DNA of 64,000 bases from Paraburkholderia phenazinium. Its GTDB lineage: Bacteria > Pseudomonadota > Gammaproteobacteria > Burkholderiales > Burkholderiaceae. The stretch spans positions 186,001 through 250,000 of the forward strand of contig NZ_FNCJ01000002.1 of NCBI RefSeq assembly GCF_900100735.1. Direction: 5' to 3'. Below, in pieces: positions 26,287-36,752 of this stretch (position 1 is the first letter of the stretch; each line of letters begins with the position of its first letter). A program made the translations under genes and the position numbers. The notes beneath the pieces are model-generated. The model searched no databases and was not told the origin of the DNA. It was given only the letters and a program-made list of their open reading frames with translations.

Positions 26287-26323
26287 AAAGCCAGCCACCG
26301 GCTTATCGCCTGTGGCTGGCTTT
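26287..26323 (-). terminator. Terminator of the porin gene
   Basis: A 12-bp stem AAAGCCAGCCAC/GTGGCTGGCTTT with a 13-base loop. Read on the minus strand it is followed by a run of T, so it terminates the porin mRNA; it lies 36 bp past the porin stop. It may also slow transcription from the Anbu side. Confidence 0.85.
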
Positions 26324-26358
26324 CGACAGCGTCCTGCTTTAGCTGTCCGTCAAGTCGA

Positions 26359-27495
26359 TTAGAACTTGTGACGGATACCGAGGCTGACGATGGCTTGCGA
26401 GTTCGACGCCGACAGGGAGTCGTAGTCAGCAACCGAAGCCACTGCGCCCGTGCCCGATGCGCGTTGCCATGCGCCGACCAGGTAGACGTCCGTACGCTTC
26501 GACAGGTTGTAGTCACCGCCCAAGGAGACCTGGTTATACGATGCCGACTCGCCGTTGCCCGAACCGTGCGTGAACGTGTAGCCCAGACCCAGCAATGCTG
26601 CCGGCGTCAGTTGGTAGTTCACGAAGCCTGCGCCGACGTTGTAACGTTCCGTCGAGGTGAACGACGAGAATGCGTCCGGCTTGTACTGTGCGTTGCTGTA
26701 ACGCAGGCCAGCGGTGACCGGTCCGATCACGTACTGAGCGCCAACCGAAGCGATGCCGATCGACTTGGCCGATTGGTACGGCAGGTTGATCGAGTTGAAC
26801 GTGCCGTCCGACGTGCCTGCCCAGCCGCCTGCGCGACCTGCTGCCGAGTCGGCGTTATCCATGCGGATGTAGCCTGCTGCGACGCTGAACGGACCGTTTG
26901 CGTACGTTGCTGCGCCCGACCAGGTTTGACCCGAACCGGTCGAACCAGCGACGCCGCCGAATGCGTACATTGCTTCGAACTGGAAGCCAGCGTACGTGTT
27001 CGAGGTGTACTTGATTGCGTTGTTCGTACGCGAGCTGTTGTCGTTGTTGTCAACGTCGCTCGGCGTGGTGAACGTGGAGCCCCAGTAGTTGTCAGCCGTG
27101 ACTGCCTGGACCAGGTCGACCACCGGGTCATACTGGCGGCCGATCGTGACCGTACCGAACTGGTCGCTCTGCAGGCCAACGTATGCCTGACGGCCAAATT
27201 CGCGGTTGCCTTGGCCCAGCTTGCCGTTGTTCGGGTTGAAGCCGTTTTCCAATTGGAAGATAGCCTTCAGGCCACCGCCCAGGTCTTCCGTACCCTTCAG
27301 GCCCCAGCGGTTGCCCTGGAGGTTACCAGCGGCCAGACCGATCGAGCTCTTGTTGCTGCCACCAACGTTGTTGTTGTTGATGTACTGGATCGAGTTGTCG
27401 AGAACGCCGTACAGGGTAACGCTGCTTTGGGCATGGGCTGCACCTGCTGCACCCAGCAGTGCCAGCGAGAGGCTAGTCAGTGCGAATTTTTTCAT
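26359..27495 (-). CDS. Gram-negative general porin (Burkholderia type)
   Basis: Outer-membrane trimeric beta-barrel channel of 378 residues. The signal peptide ends at AHAQ and the mature protein starts SSVTLYGVLDNSIQYINN, the classic porin_4 start. The barrel strands include NRWGLKGTEDLGGGLKAIFQLENGF and the C-terminus VSLGIRHKF ends in Phe, the assembly signal for BAM. GGAG is spaced 6 bp before the ATG at 27495. Codon use is notably regular, as expected for a highly expressed gene. Confidence 0.95.
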   Translation of the reverse strand: MKKFALTSLSLALLGAAGAAHAQSSVTLYGVLDNSIQYINNNNVGGSNKSSIGLAAGNLQGNRWGLKGTEDLGGGLKAIFQLENGFNPNNGKLGQGNREFGRQAYVGLQSDQFGTVTIGRQYDPVVDLVQAVTADNYWGSTFTTPSDVDNNDNSSRTNNAIKYTSNTYAGFQFEAMYAFGGVAGSTGSGQTWSGAATYANGPFSVAAGYIRMDNADSAAGRAGGWAGTSDGTFNSINLPYQSAKSIGIASVGAQYVIGPVTAGLRYSNAQYKPDAFSSFTSTERYNVGAGFVNYQLTPAALLGLGYTFTHGSGNGESASYNQVSLGGDYNLSKRTDVYLVGAWQRASGTGAVASVADYDSLSASNSQAIVSLGIRHKF

Positions 27496-27878
27496 CCATT
27501 TCTCCACGCGATGATTGGTTTCGTTGTTGCGGAAAGGAGAATAGCGCAGGGCGTCTGAAGGGTAATACTGAAAAAAAATGAGTGTCTCGTAAACGTGACA
27601 CCCCCCGAAAACGCTTATGTAGCAAGCTCACTAAGTATTATTGCTGATATGGCAACACTCCATGCCGAAAACTGGATTATTGTTGTTTCGTTGATAGTGG
27701 ATGCTCCGGCATTCGTCATTCAAACGTCAATTTGAAAGTTGGATGTAATTTTGTTGTCTGCGAAAAGCAACACGAGGAGGCGTGTTCACCGCTTTGTCAT
27801 GCACCAAGAATTGATCTAGACGCTGGACAGTTCAGTTCGAATGTGGGTGTTCTCCCTGGTACGCGATGTGAAAAAGCT
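27496..27878. other. Intergenic region upstream of the porin
   Basis: About 380 bp between the porin start and the end of the BrkB-like gene, AT-rich in 27540-27770. No gene is supported. It should hold the porin promoter and regulatory sites; no individual site is identified with confidence. Confidence 0.5.
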
Positions 27879-29264
27879 TCAATCCCCGTCATCGCGCGCC
27901 TGAACGGCGGATGTGCCGCCGCCTCGGCGGCGCCCGGCTACTGCGGTCACCAGCAAGGCCGCGCCGGCGGCCATCAACAGCGATCGCCATGGATTGCGCT
28001 TGACGTAGCGGTCCGCCGCCGCGGCTTTGCGGCCGGCTTCCAGCAGCGTCGAAGCGGCCGCGCGCGTTGCCTGATCTTCTGCGCGAATCACTTTGCGGCC
28101 GATACTGGCCACGGTGCGCACATCGACCGCGGTCTCCGCCGCGCCGCGCCGGGTGGCTTCCGGTTGCTCAGCCCGCATGCTCGCCTCGCTGGCCGAATGG
28201 CCTGAATGGCCGGTGGCCGTCCCGGGATGGCCGCCGACGGCGCCGCCCGTTTCCGCCATCTCCTGCGCCAGTTGGCCCCTCGCAGCCGGGTTGTGCGGCG
28301 CATGCGAGGGAATCGTCGACGCCGCCAGCACCGACGCCAGCTTCGCCCGGCTTCCCGCCGGCGCTTCTTCCAGTTGGCCCCATGCGCCGCGCGGGTCATG
28401 CAGCCTGCCGCGCGCCGCGGCGAACTCCGCGCCGAGCAACAGCACGACGGCCGAGAAGTACAGCCACATCAGCAGCACCGCCAGCGAGCCGGCCGCGCCG
28501 AACGAATTCGCCATGCCGGCATGCGCTATATAGAGTGCAAAGAGTTTCTTGCCCGCCGAGAACAGCACGGCCGCGACCACGCCGCCCACCATCGCATCGC
28601 GCCAGCGGACCACGGCGTCCGGCAAGAATTTCAGCAGGGCGGCAAAGGCGAAGGCCAGCACCAGCAGTCCTACCAGCAACTGCAGCAGATTGCCGATCAC
28701 CACGTACGGCGAGTTGCCCCACAGCCACTGGCCGATAAAAGTGATGGCGGTATCGAGCACGAGCGAGACGATTAGCAGGAAGGCCACCCCGAGCACCAGC
28801 CCAAACGAAATCAGCCGCACCCGCACCAGCGCGATCACGCTCGACGAGCGCGGGCCGCTGAGCGGCCAGACGATATTGAGCGCGCTGTTGAGCGACGAGA
28901 AGGTGGCCGACGCGCCGATGGCCAGTAGCCCGAACGAAATGATGGCTGCGATGCCGCCCGCGCTGCCGGCGTGGCGGGCGTTCTGGACGATGACCTGGAC
29001 GCCTGCGGCGGCCTGGTCGCCGAGCAGGCCGTGGATGTGCGAGAACAACTCGCCGCGGGCCGCCTGCGCCCCGAAGACCCAGCCTGCCACGGCGATCACC
29101 ATGACCAGGGTGGGCGCGAGCGAGAACGCCGCGTAGAACGCAATGCCCGCCGCCATCGCGGCGCAGCGGTCTTCAGCGAACTTCCGGAATGCGCCGATCG
29201 CCCATGAGGCCTGCCGGCGGGCTGCGTGGTGCAATTTGTCGACGGATAGCGTGTCGATGTCCAT
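27879..29264 (-). CDS. BrkB/YihY-family inner-membrane protein with ElaB/YqjD-like C-terminal tail
   Basis: A 461-residue membrane protein. Residues 1-280 are the BrkB/YihY (formerly RNase BN-like) domain with about six helices, starting RCAAMAAGIAFYAAFSLAPTLVMVIAVAGWVFG and ending WLYFSAVVLLLGAEFAAARG. Residues 280-390 are a polar linker. The last 70 residues (ADRYVKRNPWRSLLMAAGAALLVTAVAGRRRGG) resemble the C-terminal anchor of ElaB/YqjD/DUF883 proteins, in which a short amphipathic stretch and NPW motif precede a terminal helix and basic end. In E. coli those proteins bind ribosomes at the membrane. The combination in one protein is unusual. Function of BrkB proteins is not settled. Confidence 0.88.
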   Translation of the reverse strand: MDIDTLSVDKLHHAARRQASWAIGAFRKFAEDRCAAMAAGIAFYAAFSLAPTLVMVIAVAGWVFGAQAARGELFSHIHGLLGDQAAAGVQVIVQNARHAGSAGGIAAIISFGLLAIGASATFSSLNSALNIVWPLSGPRSSSVIALVRVRLISFGLVLGVAFLLIVSLVLDTAITFIGQWLWGNSPYVVIGNLLQLLVGLLVLAFAFAALLKFLPDAVVRWRDAMVGGVVAAVLFSAGKKLFALYIAHAGMANSFGAAGSLAVLLMWLYFSAVVLLLGAEFAAARGRLHDPRGAWGQLEEAPAGSRAKLASVLAASTIPSHAPHNPAARGQLAQEMAETGGAVGGHPGTATGHSGHSASEASMRAEQPEATRRGAAETAVDVRTVASIGRKVIRAEDQATRAAASTLLEAGRKAAAADRYVKRNPWRSLLMAAGAALLVTAVAGRRRGGGTSAVQARDDGD

Positions 29265-29489
29265 AGGGTCTCTTGACGGGATCGTGCCGCCTGCTGTTGC
29301 GCGGGCCTGGCTTCGGCGGGACGACGGGCATGCCTACGCGGCTTGCAAACAGTGTGCCTGTGACTATACCAAGGACAGTCTCGAGTCAGGGTATGTCCGG
29401 TGCCGACTATGTGCTGGCGCAACTACTCTATTAAGGAAGCGCCTGATAGTTTTAAGCGCTCCCCCACAACACCAGAGCCGAGGGCGACC

Positions 29490-32400
29490 ATGCTGCAAAT
29501 GTCCCGGCGTCAGTTCCTGAAGGTGACAGCGTCCACGCTGGCCGGATCGAGCCTGGCCCTGATGGGCTTCTCCCCGGACACCGCGCTCGCCGAGGTCCGA
29601 CAGTACAAACTGGCGCGCACCACTGAAACCCGCAACACTTGCCCGTATTGTTCGGTAGGCTGCGGGATCCTCATGTACGGCCTGGGAGACGGCGCGAAGA
29701 ACGCCACAGCCAGCATCATTCATATAGAAGGCGATCCAGATCACCCGGTCAACCGCGGCACGCTGTGTCCGAAGGGGGCGAGCCTGATCGACTTCATTCA
29801 CAGCCCGAGCCGCCTGAAGTATCCCGAGTACCGGGCGGCCGGCGCGGATCAGTGGCAGCGCATTTCTTGGGACGACGCGCTCGACCGCATCGCGAAGCTG
29901 ATGAAGGCCGACCGCGACGCCAACTTCGTCGAAACCACCGAGGACGGCAAGAAGGTCAACCGCTGGCTGACCACCGGGATGCTGGCCGCCTCCGCAGCCA
30001 GCAACGAGGTGGGGTATCTGACGCACAAGACTGTGCGCAGCATGGGGATGCTCGCGTTCGACAACCAGGCGCGTGTCTGACACGGCCCGACGGTGGCAGG
30101 TCTTGCCCCGACGTTTGGCCGTGGCGCGATGACGAACCATTGGGTCGACGTCAAGAACGCGGACGTGATTCTGGTGATGGGCGGCAACGCCGCCGAAGCG
30201 CACCCGTGCGGCTTCAAGTGGGTGACCGAAGCGAAGGCACACCGCAAGGCACGCCTGATCGTGGTCGACCCGCGCTTTACGCGCACCGCATCGGTAGCGG
30301 ACTATTACGCGCCGATTCGCACCGGCACGGACATCATCTTCCTCGGCGGGGTGATCAACTATCTGCTGACGAACGACAAGATCCAGCATGAGTACGTGAA
30401 GAACTACACGGACCTTTCGTTCATCGTGCGCGAGGACTTTGTCTTCAAGGACGGCATCTATTCCGGCTACGACGCGGACAAGCACAGCTATCCGGACAAG
30501 GAGAGCTGGGACTACGAGCGCGGCGACGACGGTTTTGTGAAGGTCGACGCCACGCTGCAGGATCCGCGCTGCGTCTACAACCTGCTCAAACAGCATTACT
30601 CGCGCTATACGCCGGAGATGGTCGAGAAGACCTGCGGCACGCCCAAGGACAAATTCCTCAAGGTCTGCGAGATGCTGGCCACCACGGCGGTGCCCGGCCG
30701 GGCCGGGACGATCCTCTACGCGCTCGGCTGGACGCACCACTCGGTCGGCGCGCAGATGATCCGCACCGGCGCGATGGTGCAATTGCTGCTCGGCAACATC
30801 GGCATTGCCGGCGGCGGCATGAATGCGCTGCGCGGTCACTCGAACATCCAGGGGCTGACGGACCTGGGGCTGATGTCGAACTTGCTGCCCGGCTATATGA
30901 CGCTGCCGATGGAAGCCGAGCAGGACTATGGCGGCTACATCAAGCAACGCGCCACGCAGCAGTTGCGTCCCAACCAGTTGAGCTACTGGAAGAACTACGG
31001 CGCGTTTTTCGTCAGCTTCATGAAGTCTTGGTGGGGCGACGCGGCCACTGCCGACAACAACTGGGGCTATGACTATCTGCCCAAGCTCGATAAGCCATAC
31101 GACTTGCTGCAGGCCATCGAGCTGATGGATCAGGGCAAGATGAACGGCTATATCGCGCAGGGCTTCAATGTGCTGGCGTCCTCGCCGAACAAGGCGAAAA
31201 CCGTTTCTGCATTGAGCAAGCTGAAATGGCTGATAGTGATGGACCCGCTCGCCATCGAAACGGCCGACTTCTGGAAGAACCACGGCGAGTACAACGACGT
31301 GGATGCCTCGAAGATCCAGACCGAAGTATTCCGCTTGCCCACCACCTGTTTCGCGGAGGAACGCGGCTCGCTGGTGAGCTCGAGCCGGGTGCTGCAATGG
31401 CACTGGCAGGGCGCGGACGGCCCAGGCGAAGCGAAGAGCGATCTGGAGATCATGTCGGGGATTTTCCTGCGCATGCGCAAGGCCTATCAGGAGCAGGGCG
31501 GCAAGTATCCGGACCCGATCGTCAAGCTGGCCTGGCCGTACGCGAACCCGGCCAGCCCGACGCCGGAAGAACTGGCGATGGAGTACAACGGCAAAGCGGT
31601 TACTGATCTGACCGACCCGAAGGACCCGACCAAGGTGCTGGTGAAGAAGGGCGAGCAACTGGCCAGCTTTGCGCAACTGAAGGACGACGGCTCGACCTCG
31701 AGTGGCTGCTGGATCTTCTGCGGCGCGTGGACCCAGGCGGGTAACCAGATGGGGCGGCGCGATAACGCCGACCCAACCGGCATCGGCCAGACGCTCAACT
31801 GGGCATGGGCGTGGCCCGTCAACCGGCGGATTCTGTATAACCGGGCGTCGTGCGACCTGAGCGGCAAACCGTTCGATCCCACCCGCAAGCTGATCGGCTG
31901 GAACGGAACCACGTGGAGCGGGGCGGACGTGCCGGACTTCAAGGTGGACGAGCCGCCGGAAAACGGCATGGGGCCGTTCATCATGAACCCGGAAGGCGTG
32001 GCGCGCTTCTTCGCCCGCGACATGATGAACGAAGGGCCATTCCCCGAGCATTACGAGCCGTTCGAGACACCGCTCGGCTACAACACGCTGCATCCGCAGA
32101 ACGCGCAGGCGACCAGCAACCCGGCGGCCCGCGTGTTCCCGGACGATCGCGCGGCCTTCGGCAAGGCAGCGGAGTTCCCGCATACGGCCACCACGTATCG
32201 TCTGACCGAACACTTCCACTTCTGGACCAAGCATGCACGGCTGAATTCGATCATCCAGCCGCAGCAGTTTGTCGAGATTGGCGAAGACCTCGCGAAGGAG
32301 GTGGGGGTGGTGGCCGGCGACCGCGTGAAGGTGTCGTCGAACCGCGGCTACCTGATCGCGGTGGCGGTGGTGACCAAACGGATCAAGCCGCTGATGATCG

Positions 32401-32561
32401 ACGGCAAGAAGGTGCAGACGGTGGGGATTCCGCTGCATTGGGGCTTCAAGGGGCAGACGAAACCCGGTTATCTGACGAATACGCTCACGCCCGTGGTGGG
32501 CGACGGCAATTCGCAGACACCGGAATTCAAGTCGTTCCTGGTGAAAGTCGAGAAAGCATAG
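29490..32561 (+). CDS. fdoG: Formate dehydrogenase, major (alpha) subunit, selenoprotein with in-frame UGA
   Basis: Periplasmic molybdenum- or tungsten-bis-MGD enzyme that oxidises formate to CO2 and passes electrons to the quinone pool. A Tat signal SRRQFLKVTAS lies at the N-terminus. The [4Fe-4S] site is TCPYCSVGC...GTLCPKG. The frame is interrupted by TGA at 30078-30080 between NQARV and HGPTVAGLAPTFGRGAMTNHW, exactly where E. coli FdnG has selenocysteine 196 (here residue 197). Translation resumes in frame for another 826 codons. Total 1023 residues including Sec, against 1015-1016 in E. coli. GAGGG is 7-11 bp before the ATG. A SECIS-like hairpin directly follows the UGA, and selA, selB and tRNA-Sec are downstream. 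Not a frameshift or pseudogene. Confidence 0.97.
30078..30123 (+). promoter_or_regulatory. Bacterial SECIS element in fdoG
   Basis: The UGA at 30078-30080 is followed by an outer stem CACGGCC (30081-30087) pairing with GGCCGTG (30117-30123), and an inner stem GGCA/TGCC (30095-30098/30104-30107) capped by loop GGTCT. The loop resembles the SelB-binding loop of E. coli fdh SECIS elements, which also has GGUCU. This recodes the UGA as selenocysteine. Confidence 0.88.
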
Positions 32562-32578
32562 GGGGCGCGAGATAAAAA

Positions 32579-33514
32579 ATGGCACTGCAATCATTGGATA
32601 TCAAGCGCCAGTCGGCCACCACCGTCCAGCCTCCGGCAGTACGCGAGCCGGTGACCGGCACGGTCGCGAAGCTGATCGACGTGAGCAAGTGCATCGGCTG
32701 CAAGGCCTGCCAGACGGCGTGCATGGAGTGGAACGACCTGCGTGACGAGGTGGGGATCAACCACGGCGTGTACGACAACCCGATGGATCTGAGCGAGCAC
32801 TCGTGGACGGTGATGCGTTTCTCCGAGTACGAGAACCCGGACGGCAACCTCGAATGGCTGATCCGCAAGGACGGCTGCATGCACTGCGAGGACCCGGGCT
32901 GCCTGAAAGCGTGCCCGTCGCCGGGTGCGATTGTGCAGTACACGAACGGCATCGTCGATTTTCATGAAGAGAACTGCATTGGCTGCGGTTATTGCGTGAC
33001 GGGTTGTCCGTTCAACATTCCTCGTATTTCGAAGAAGGACCACCGGGCGTATAAATGCACGCTGTGTTCCGACAGGGTGGCGGTGGGCCAGGAGCCTGCA
33101 TGCGTGAAGACCTGCCCGACTGGCGCGATCGTGTTCGGCACCAAGGAGGACATGAAGCAGCACGCGGCGGAGCGCATCGAGGACCTGAAGGAACGCGGCT
33201 TCGAGCACGCCGGTCTGTACGACCCACCGGGCGTTGGCGGCACGCATGTGATGTATGTGCTGCACCACGCGGATCAACCGTCGCTGTACCACGGCTTACC
33301 GGACAATCCGCGGATCAGCCCGATGGTGCTCTTGTGGAAGGGCATGGCGAAACCGCTGGCGGTGGCGGCGATTGCGCTGGCGGCGCTGTCCGGGTTCTTC
33401 CACTACGCGCGGGTGGGGCCGAACGAAGTGACGGAAGACGACGAACTGGCTGCCCAGGATGAGGCACGGCGCATTCGTGCCGAACGCGAGGAGCAGAGCG
33501 ATGAAGTCAAATGA
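32579..33514 (+). CDS. fdoH: Formate dehydrogenase iron-sulfur (beta) subunit
   Basis: A 311-residue electron-transfer subunit with four [4Fe-4S] clusters: cysteine motifs at [38 protein letters not shown] and CTLCSDRV...ACVKTC. One C-terminal membrane anchor helix ([21 protein letters not shown]) is followed by an acidic/Arg-rich end. It carries electrons from FdoG to the cytochrome b subunit. The gene begins 17 bp after fdoG and overlaps fdoI by 14 bp. Confidence 0.96.
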   Translation: MALQSLDIKRQSATTVQPPAVREPVTGTVAKLIDVSKCIGCKACQTACMEWNDLRDEVGINHGVYDNPMDLSEHSWTVMRFSEYENPDGNLEWLIRKDGCMHCEDPGCLKACPSPGAIVQYTNGIVDFHEENCIGCGYCVTGCPFNIPRISKKDHRAYKCTLCSDRVAVGQEPACVKTCPTGAIVFGTKEDMKQHAAERIEDLKERGFEHAGLYDPPGVGGTHVMYVLHHADQPSLYHGLPDNPRISPMVLLWKGMAKPLAVAAIALAALSGFFHYARVGPNEVTEDDELAAQDEARRIRAEREEQSDEVK

Positions 33515-34127
33515 CCCGAATCTGATTGTGCGTTACACGGCGAATGAGCGGACGAATCACTGGATCACGGCGATTACGTTTGTGTTGCTGGCGCTTTCTG
33601 GGCTGGCGTTGTTTCATCCTTCGATGTTCTGGCTGACGGCGTTGTTCGGCGGCGGGCAGTGGACGCGGATTCTGCATCCGTTTGTGGGTTTGGTGATGTT
33701 TGTGTCGTTCTTCATACTCGCGGTGCGGTTCTGGCATCACAACTATCTGGATCGCGACGATGTGCAGTGGCTGCGGCAGATTGACGATGTGCTCGCTAAT
33801 CGCGAGGAGGATTTGCCTGAGATTGGGCGGTATAACGCTGGGCAGAAGCTTTTGTTCTTTACGATGGTTCTGTGTCTGCTGTTATTGCTCTGCAGTGGCG
33901 TGGTGATCTGGCGGCGGTATTTTTCCTTTTACTTCCCAATTGGGGTGATTCGTCTCGCGGCGGTGGTTCATGCCGCCGCTGCGTTTGTGCTCATTGTCGG
34001 GATTGTCGTCCATATTTATGCTGCGCTCTGGATCAAGGGGTCCATTGGGGCTATGGTGCGGGGAACGGTTAGTCTTGGGTGGGCGCGCAAGCATCATCCC
34101 AAGTGGTTCAGGGAGAGTGTCAAGTGA
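33501..34127 (+). CDS. fdoI: Formate dehydrogenase cytochrome b556 (gamma) subunit
   Basis: Membrane subunit of 208 residues with four helices and haem-ligand histidines ([40 protein letters not shown]). It passes electrons to quinone. The ATG at 33501 lies inside the end of fdoH (14-bp overlap), giving the usual family length; the longer upstream frame is not family-like. Confidence 0.95.
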   Translation: MKSNDPNLIVRYTANERTNHWITAITFVLLALSGLALFHPSMFWLTALFGGGQWTRILHPFVGLVMFVSFFILAVRFWHHNYLDRDDVQWLRQIDDVLANREEDLPEIGRYNAGQKLLFFTMVLCLLLLLCSGVVIWRRYFSFYFPIGVIRLAAVVHAAAAFVLIVGIVVHIYAALWIKGSIGAMVRGTVSLGWARKHHPKWFRESVK

Positions 34128-34264
34128 TTGGGGCCGTGCTTGCCTGGTCGTGTTCTTGTACATTTGGCCTTAGGAAATCCAAACGAACGCCGCCGGCAAC
34201 GCAGAAAGAAGCCAAACTTGACCACTCACCCCCAGCCGTGCGCGGCACAGAACGAGGCCCGACA

Positions 34265-35197
34265 ATGCCGCAAAAAATCCTGGACCCATCGCAGATTGAA
34301 TCGCTGGACCACTCGGCGATTCCGCGTATCCGTTTGCCGGAACGGGCGACGGTATTTGCCACGCGTGCAGCGCGACTAAACCAACTCGCAGCGACAAGCC
34401 CGATTGGCGGGTACGTCAGACTGATGTCGACGCTCGTCTACGCGCAGCACCAACTTCTAGCGGGCTTCGCCGCAAAAGGTCCGTCGCGCGACGCGATCGA
34501 ACACGCTCAACAGCACTCCATGCCGGTCATCCCGGCTCTCTCCCCGGACCGCGATCCGGCATGGCGCGACATCCTTTACCGCCTGCTCGATAAGGTCGAA
34601 GCCGCCGGTGCGGTCACGCCCACCCTCGGCAAAGTCCTCGATGCCTTGCGGCTAAAATCGCCTGCCGAACTCGATGCCCAGGCGGACGCCGTGCTCGCCC
34701 ACCGCTACGGCGAAATCAACCCAGCCACCGCACCGTTTATCATGGCGGCTCTGCAGCTTGTCTGGACGGAGCTTGCGAGCCGCCTCGATTCGCGTGATAT
34801 TCCGTATCTCGGCACGCCCGGCGTCTGCCCCGTTTGCGGTGCGCTGCCGGTCGCCAGCATCGTGCGCGTGGGGGGGCAATATCAGGGCTATCGTTATCTG
34901 CAATGCGGTCTGTGCGCCAACGAATGGCATGTGGTTCGCACCAAATGCTCCAATTGCGACTCGACCAAAGGCATCGCCTATCATGGTATCGAGGGCGGCA
35001 ACGAAGCGCTCAAAGCAGAGTCCTGCGATGAATGTCATACCTATCGCAAGATCGGCTATCAGGAGAAAGACTTCGAGTTTGAACCGCTCGCCGATGATCT
35101 TGCGAGCCTCACGCTCGATCTGTTAATGAACGAAGCGGGCTACCAGCGCAGCGGCCCCAATCCGCTGCTATGGCCCGAACTGCCATCGGACGTATAA
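34265..35197 (+). CDS. fdhE: FdhE, formate dehydrogenase maturation protein
   Basis: Cytoplasmic accessory protein of 310 residues needed for assembly of Tat-exported formate dehydrogenase. It has two pairs of CxxC zinc/iron knuckles: CPVC, CGLC, CSNC and CDEC within residues about 190-265, exactly as in FdhE. The start [15 protein letters not shown] is preferred; upstream in-frame sequence is not related to the family. It follows fdoI with a 137-bp gap. Confidence 0.95.
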   Translation: MPQKILDPSQIESLDHSAIPRIRLPERATVFATRAARLNQLAATSPIGGYVRLMSTLVYAQHQLLAGFAAKGPSRDAIEHAQQHSMPVIPALSPDRDPAWRDILYRLLDKVEAAGAVTPTLGKVLDALRLKSPAELDAQADAVLAHRYGEINPATAPFIMAALQLVWTELASRLDSRDIPYLGTPGVCPVCGALPVASIVRVGGQYQGYRYLQCGLCANEWHVVRTKCSNCDSTKGIAYHGIEGGNEALKAESCDECHTYRKIGYQEKDFEFEPLADDLASLTLDLLMNEAGYQRSGPNPLLWPELPSDV

Positions 35198-35213
35198 GCA
35201 GGAGATACATCGC

Positions 35214-36752
35214 GTGAGTGAAGTGCAGGGGAATCCGCTAAACACATTGCTGGCGCGTGTGCCGGCCGTCGAGCGCGTCATGTCGTGCGCCGCCGTCCAG
35301 CCATTGCTCGCGCAATACGGCCGTACCCAGGTGCTGGCCGCTGTGCGCGCGGCGCTGGACTCGCTCCGTCACGATCTGCAAGCGGGCGAATTCCAGATCG
35401 AGTCCGGCGCGGCTGCGCACGCCACGACCGGTATCACGCCTTCTCGCAAGGCGCCGGTAGAGGCAGACCGGGCGCCTGCAACGTCGCGGGCTGGCTTGCT
35501 GTTAGCGTCTGCGTGCGATGAAAGCCAGATCGCCGCGCAGGCCGCCGTGCTGTTGGCGCAGCGCGCCCAAAGCCGTCTGCGGACCGTGTTCAATCTCACG
35601 GGCACCGTCCTGCACACCAACCTCGGCCGTGCGCTGCTGCCCGACGAAGCCGTGCGCGCTGTTGTCGACGCGCTCACCAACCCGGTGAATCTCGAGTTCG
35701 ATCTTGCGACCGGCGGCCGTGGCGATCGCGACGATCTGATCGAAGGCATCATCTGCGAATTGACCGGTGCCGAAGCCGCTACGGTGGTCAACAACAACGC
35801 AGCCGCCGTGCTGCTGACGCTTTCCGCGCTGGCGTCGAAGAAGGAAGTGATCGTGTCGCGCGGCGAACTGGTCGAGATTGGCGGGGCGTTCCGCATTCCC
35901 GACATCATGTCGCGAGCCGGTGCCCGGCTGCACGAAATCGGCACCACCAATCGGACCCATCTAAAGGACTACGAAGAAGCAATCGGTCCGCGAACTGCGA
36001 TGTTGATGAAAGTCCACTGCAGCAACTATGCAATCAGCGGCTTTACGAAGACGGTCGAGCTCGATGAACTCGTGCCGCTCGCGCGGCGCCACGGCCTGCC
36101 GGTCGGAGTCGATCTGGGCAGCGGCACGCTGGTCGATCTGACCCAATGGGGATTGTCTCGTGAACCGACCGTGAGCGAGAATATTGCCGCCGGCGCGGAT
36201 CTCGTGACTTTCAGTGGCGACAAGCTGCTCGGCGGTCCGCAAGCGGGGTTGATCGTCGGACGGGCGGATTTGATCCGCAAGATCAAGAAGCATCCGCTCA
36301 AACGCGCGTTGCGCGTCGGCAAGCTCACGCTCGCGGCGCTTGAGCCGGTATTGCGTCTTTATCAGGCACCCGAGTTCCTGCGCGAACGGCTGATGACGTT
36401 GCGTCTGCTCACCCGGCCCGTGGCCGAGATGCGCGGCTTCGCGGAGCGTGCGCTGCCGATCCTGCAGCGCGCACTCGGGGATAGCTTCAGCGTGAGCGCG
36501 GAACCGATGTTCAGTCAGATCGGCAGCGGGGCGTTGCCCGTCGAGCAGTTGCCGAGCTACGGGCTGGTGGTGCGTCATGCAGCGGGAAAACGCAGCGGCC
36601 GCGCTTTAATGACGCTTGAGAAGGCGCTGCGCGCATTGCCGCGTCCAGTGATTGGCCGTATCGCGGACGATGCCTTGCAGCTCGACCTGCGCTGCCTGGA
36701 AGCCGCAGATGAAGCCGCGTTCCTCACGCAATGTGAGGCGTTGCACGCATGA
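35214..36752 (+). CDS. selA: L-seryl-tRNA(Sec) selenium transferase
   Basis: PLP enzyme of 512 residues converting seryl-tRNA(Sec) to selenocysteinyl-tRNA(Sec). [17 protein letters not shown] is the SelA signature, and Lys337 in [14 protein letters not shown] binds PLP. A GTG start with AGGAG spaced 9 bp is used. Residues about 60-100 contain a loose low-complexity insertion compared with shorter SelA proteins. The stop overlaps selB (ATGA), so the two are translationally coupled. Confidence 0.96.
   Translation: MSEVQGNPLNTLLARVPAVERVMSCAAVQPLLAQYGRTQVLAAVRAALDSLRHDLQAGEFQIESGAAAHATTGITPSRKAPVEADRAPATSRAGLLLASACDESQIAAQAAVLLAQRAQSRLRTVFNLTGTVLHTNLGRALLPDEAVRAVVDALTNPVNLEFDLATGGRGDRDDLIEGIICELTGAEAATVVNNNAAAVLLTLSALASKKEVIVSRGELVEIGGAFRIPDIMSRAGARLHEIGTTNRTHLKDYEEAIGPRTAMLMKVHCSNYAISGFTKTVELDELVPLARRHGLPVGVDLGSGTLVDLTQWGLSREPTVSENIAAGADLVTFSGDKLLGGPQAGLIVGRADLIRKIKKHPLKRALRVGKLTLAALEPVLRLYQAPEFLRERLMTLRLLTRPVAEMRGFAERALPILQRALGDSFSVSAEPMFSQIGSGALPVEQLPSYGLVVRHAAGKRSGRALMTLEKALRALPRPVIGRIADDALQLDLRCLEAADEAAFLTQCEALHA

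Noticed and set aside
30078..30080. Premature stop or frameshift in fdoG
   Set aside because: The UGA sits at the known selenocysteine position, is followed by a SECIS-like hairpin, the frame is kept, and selA, selB and selC are adjacent.
29364..32594. Very long minus-strand open frame (over 1000 codons) opposite fdoG
   Set aside because: It has no recognisable domain, is Arg/His-rich as expected for the antisense of a GC-rich gene, and fdoG on the other strand is certain.
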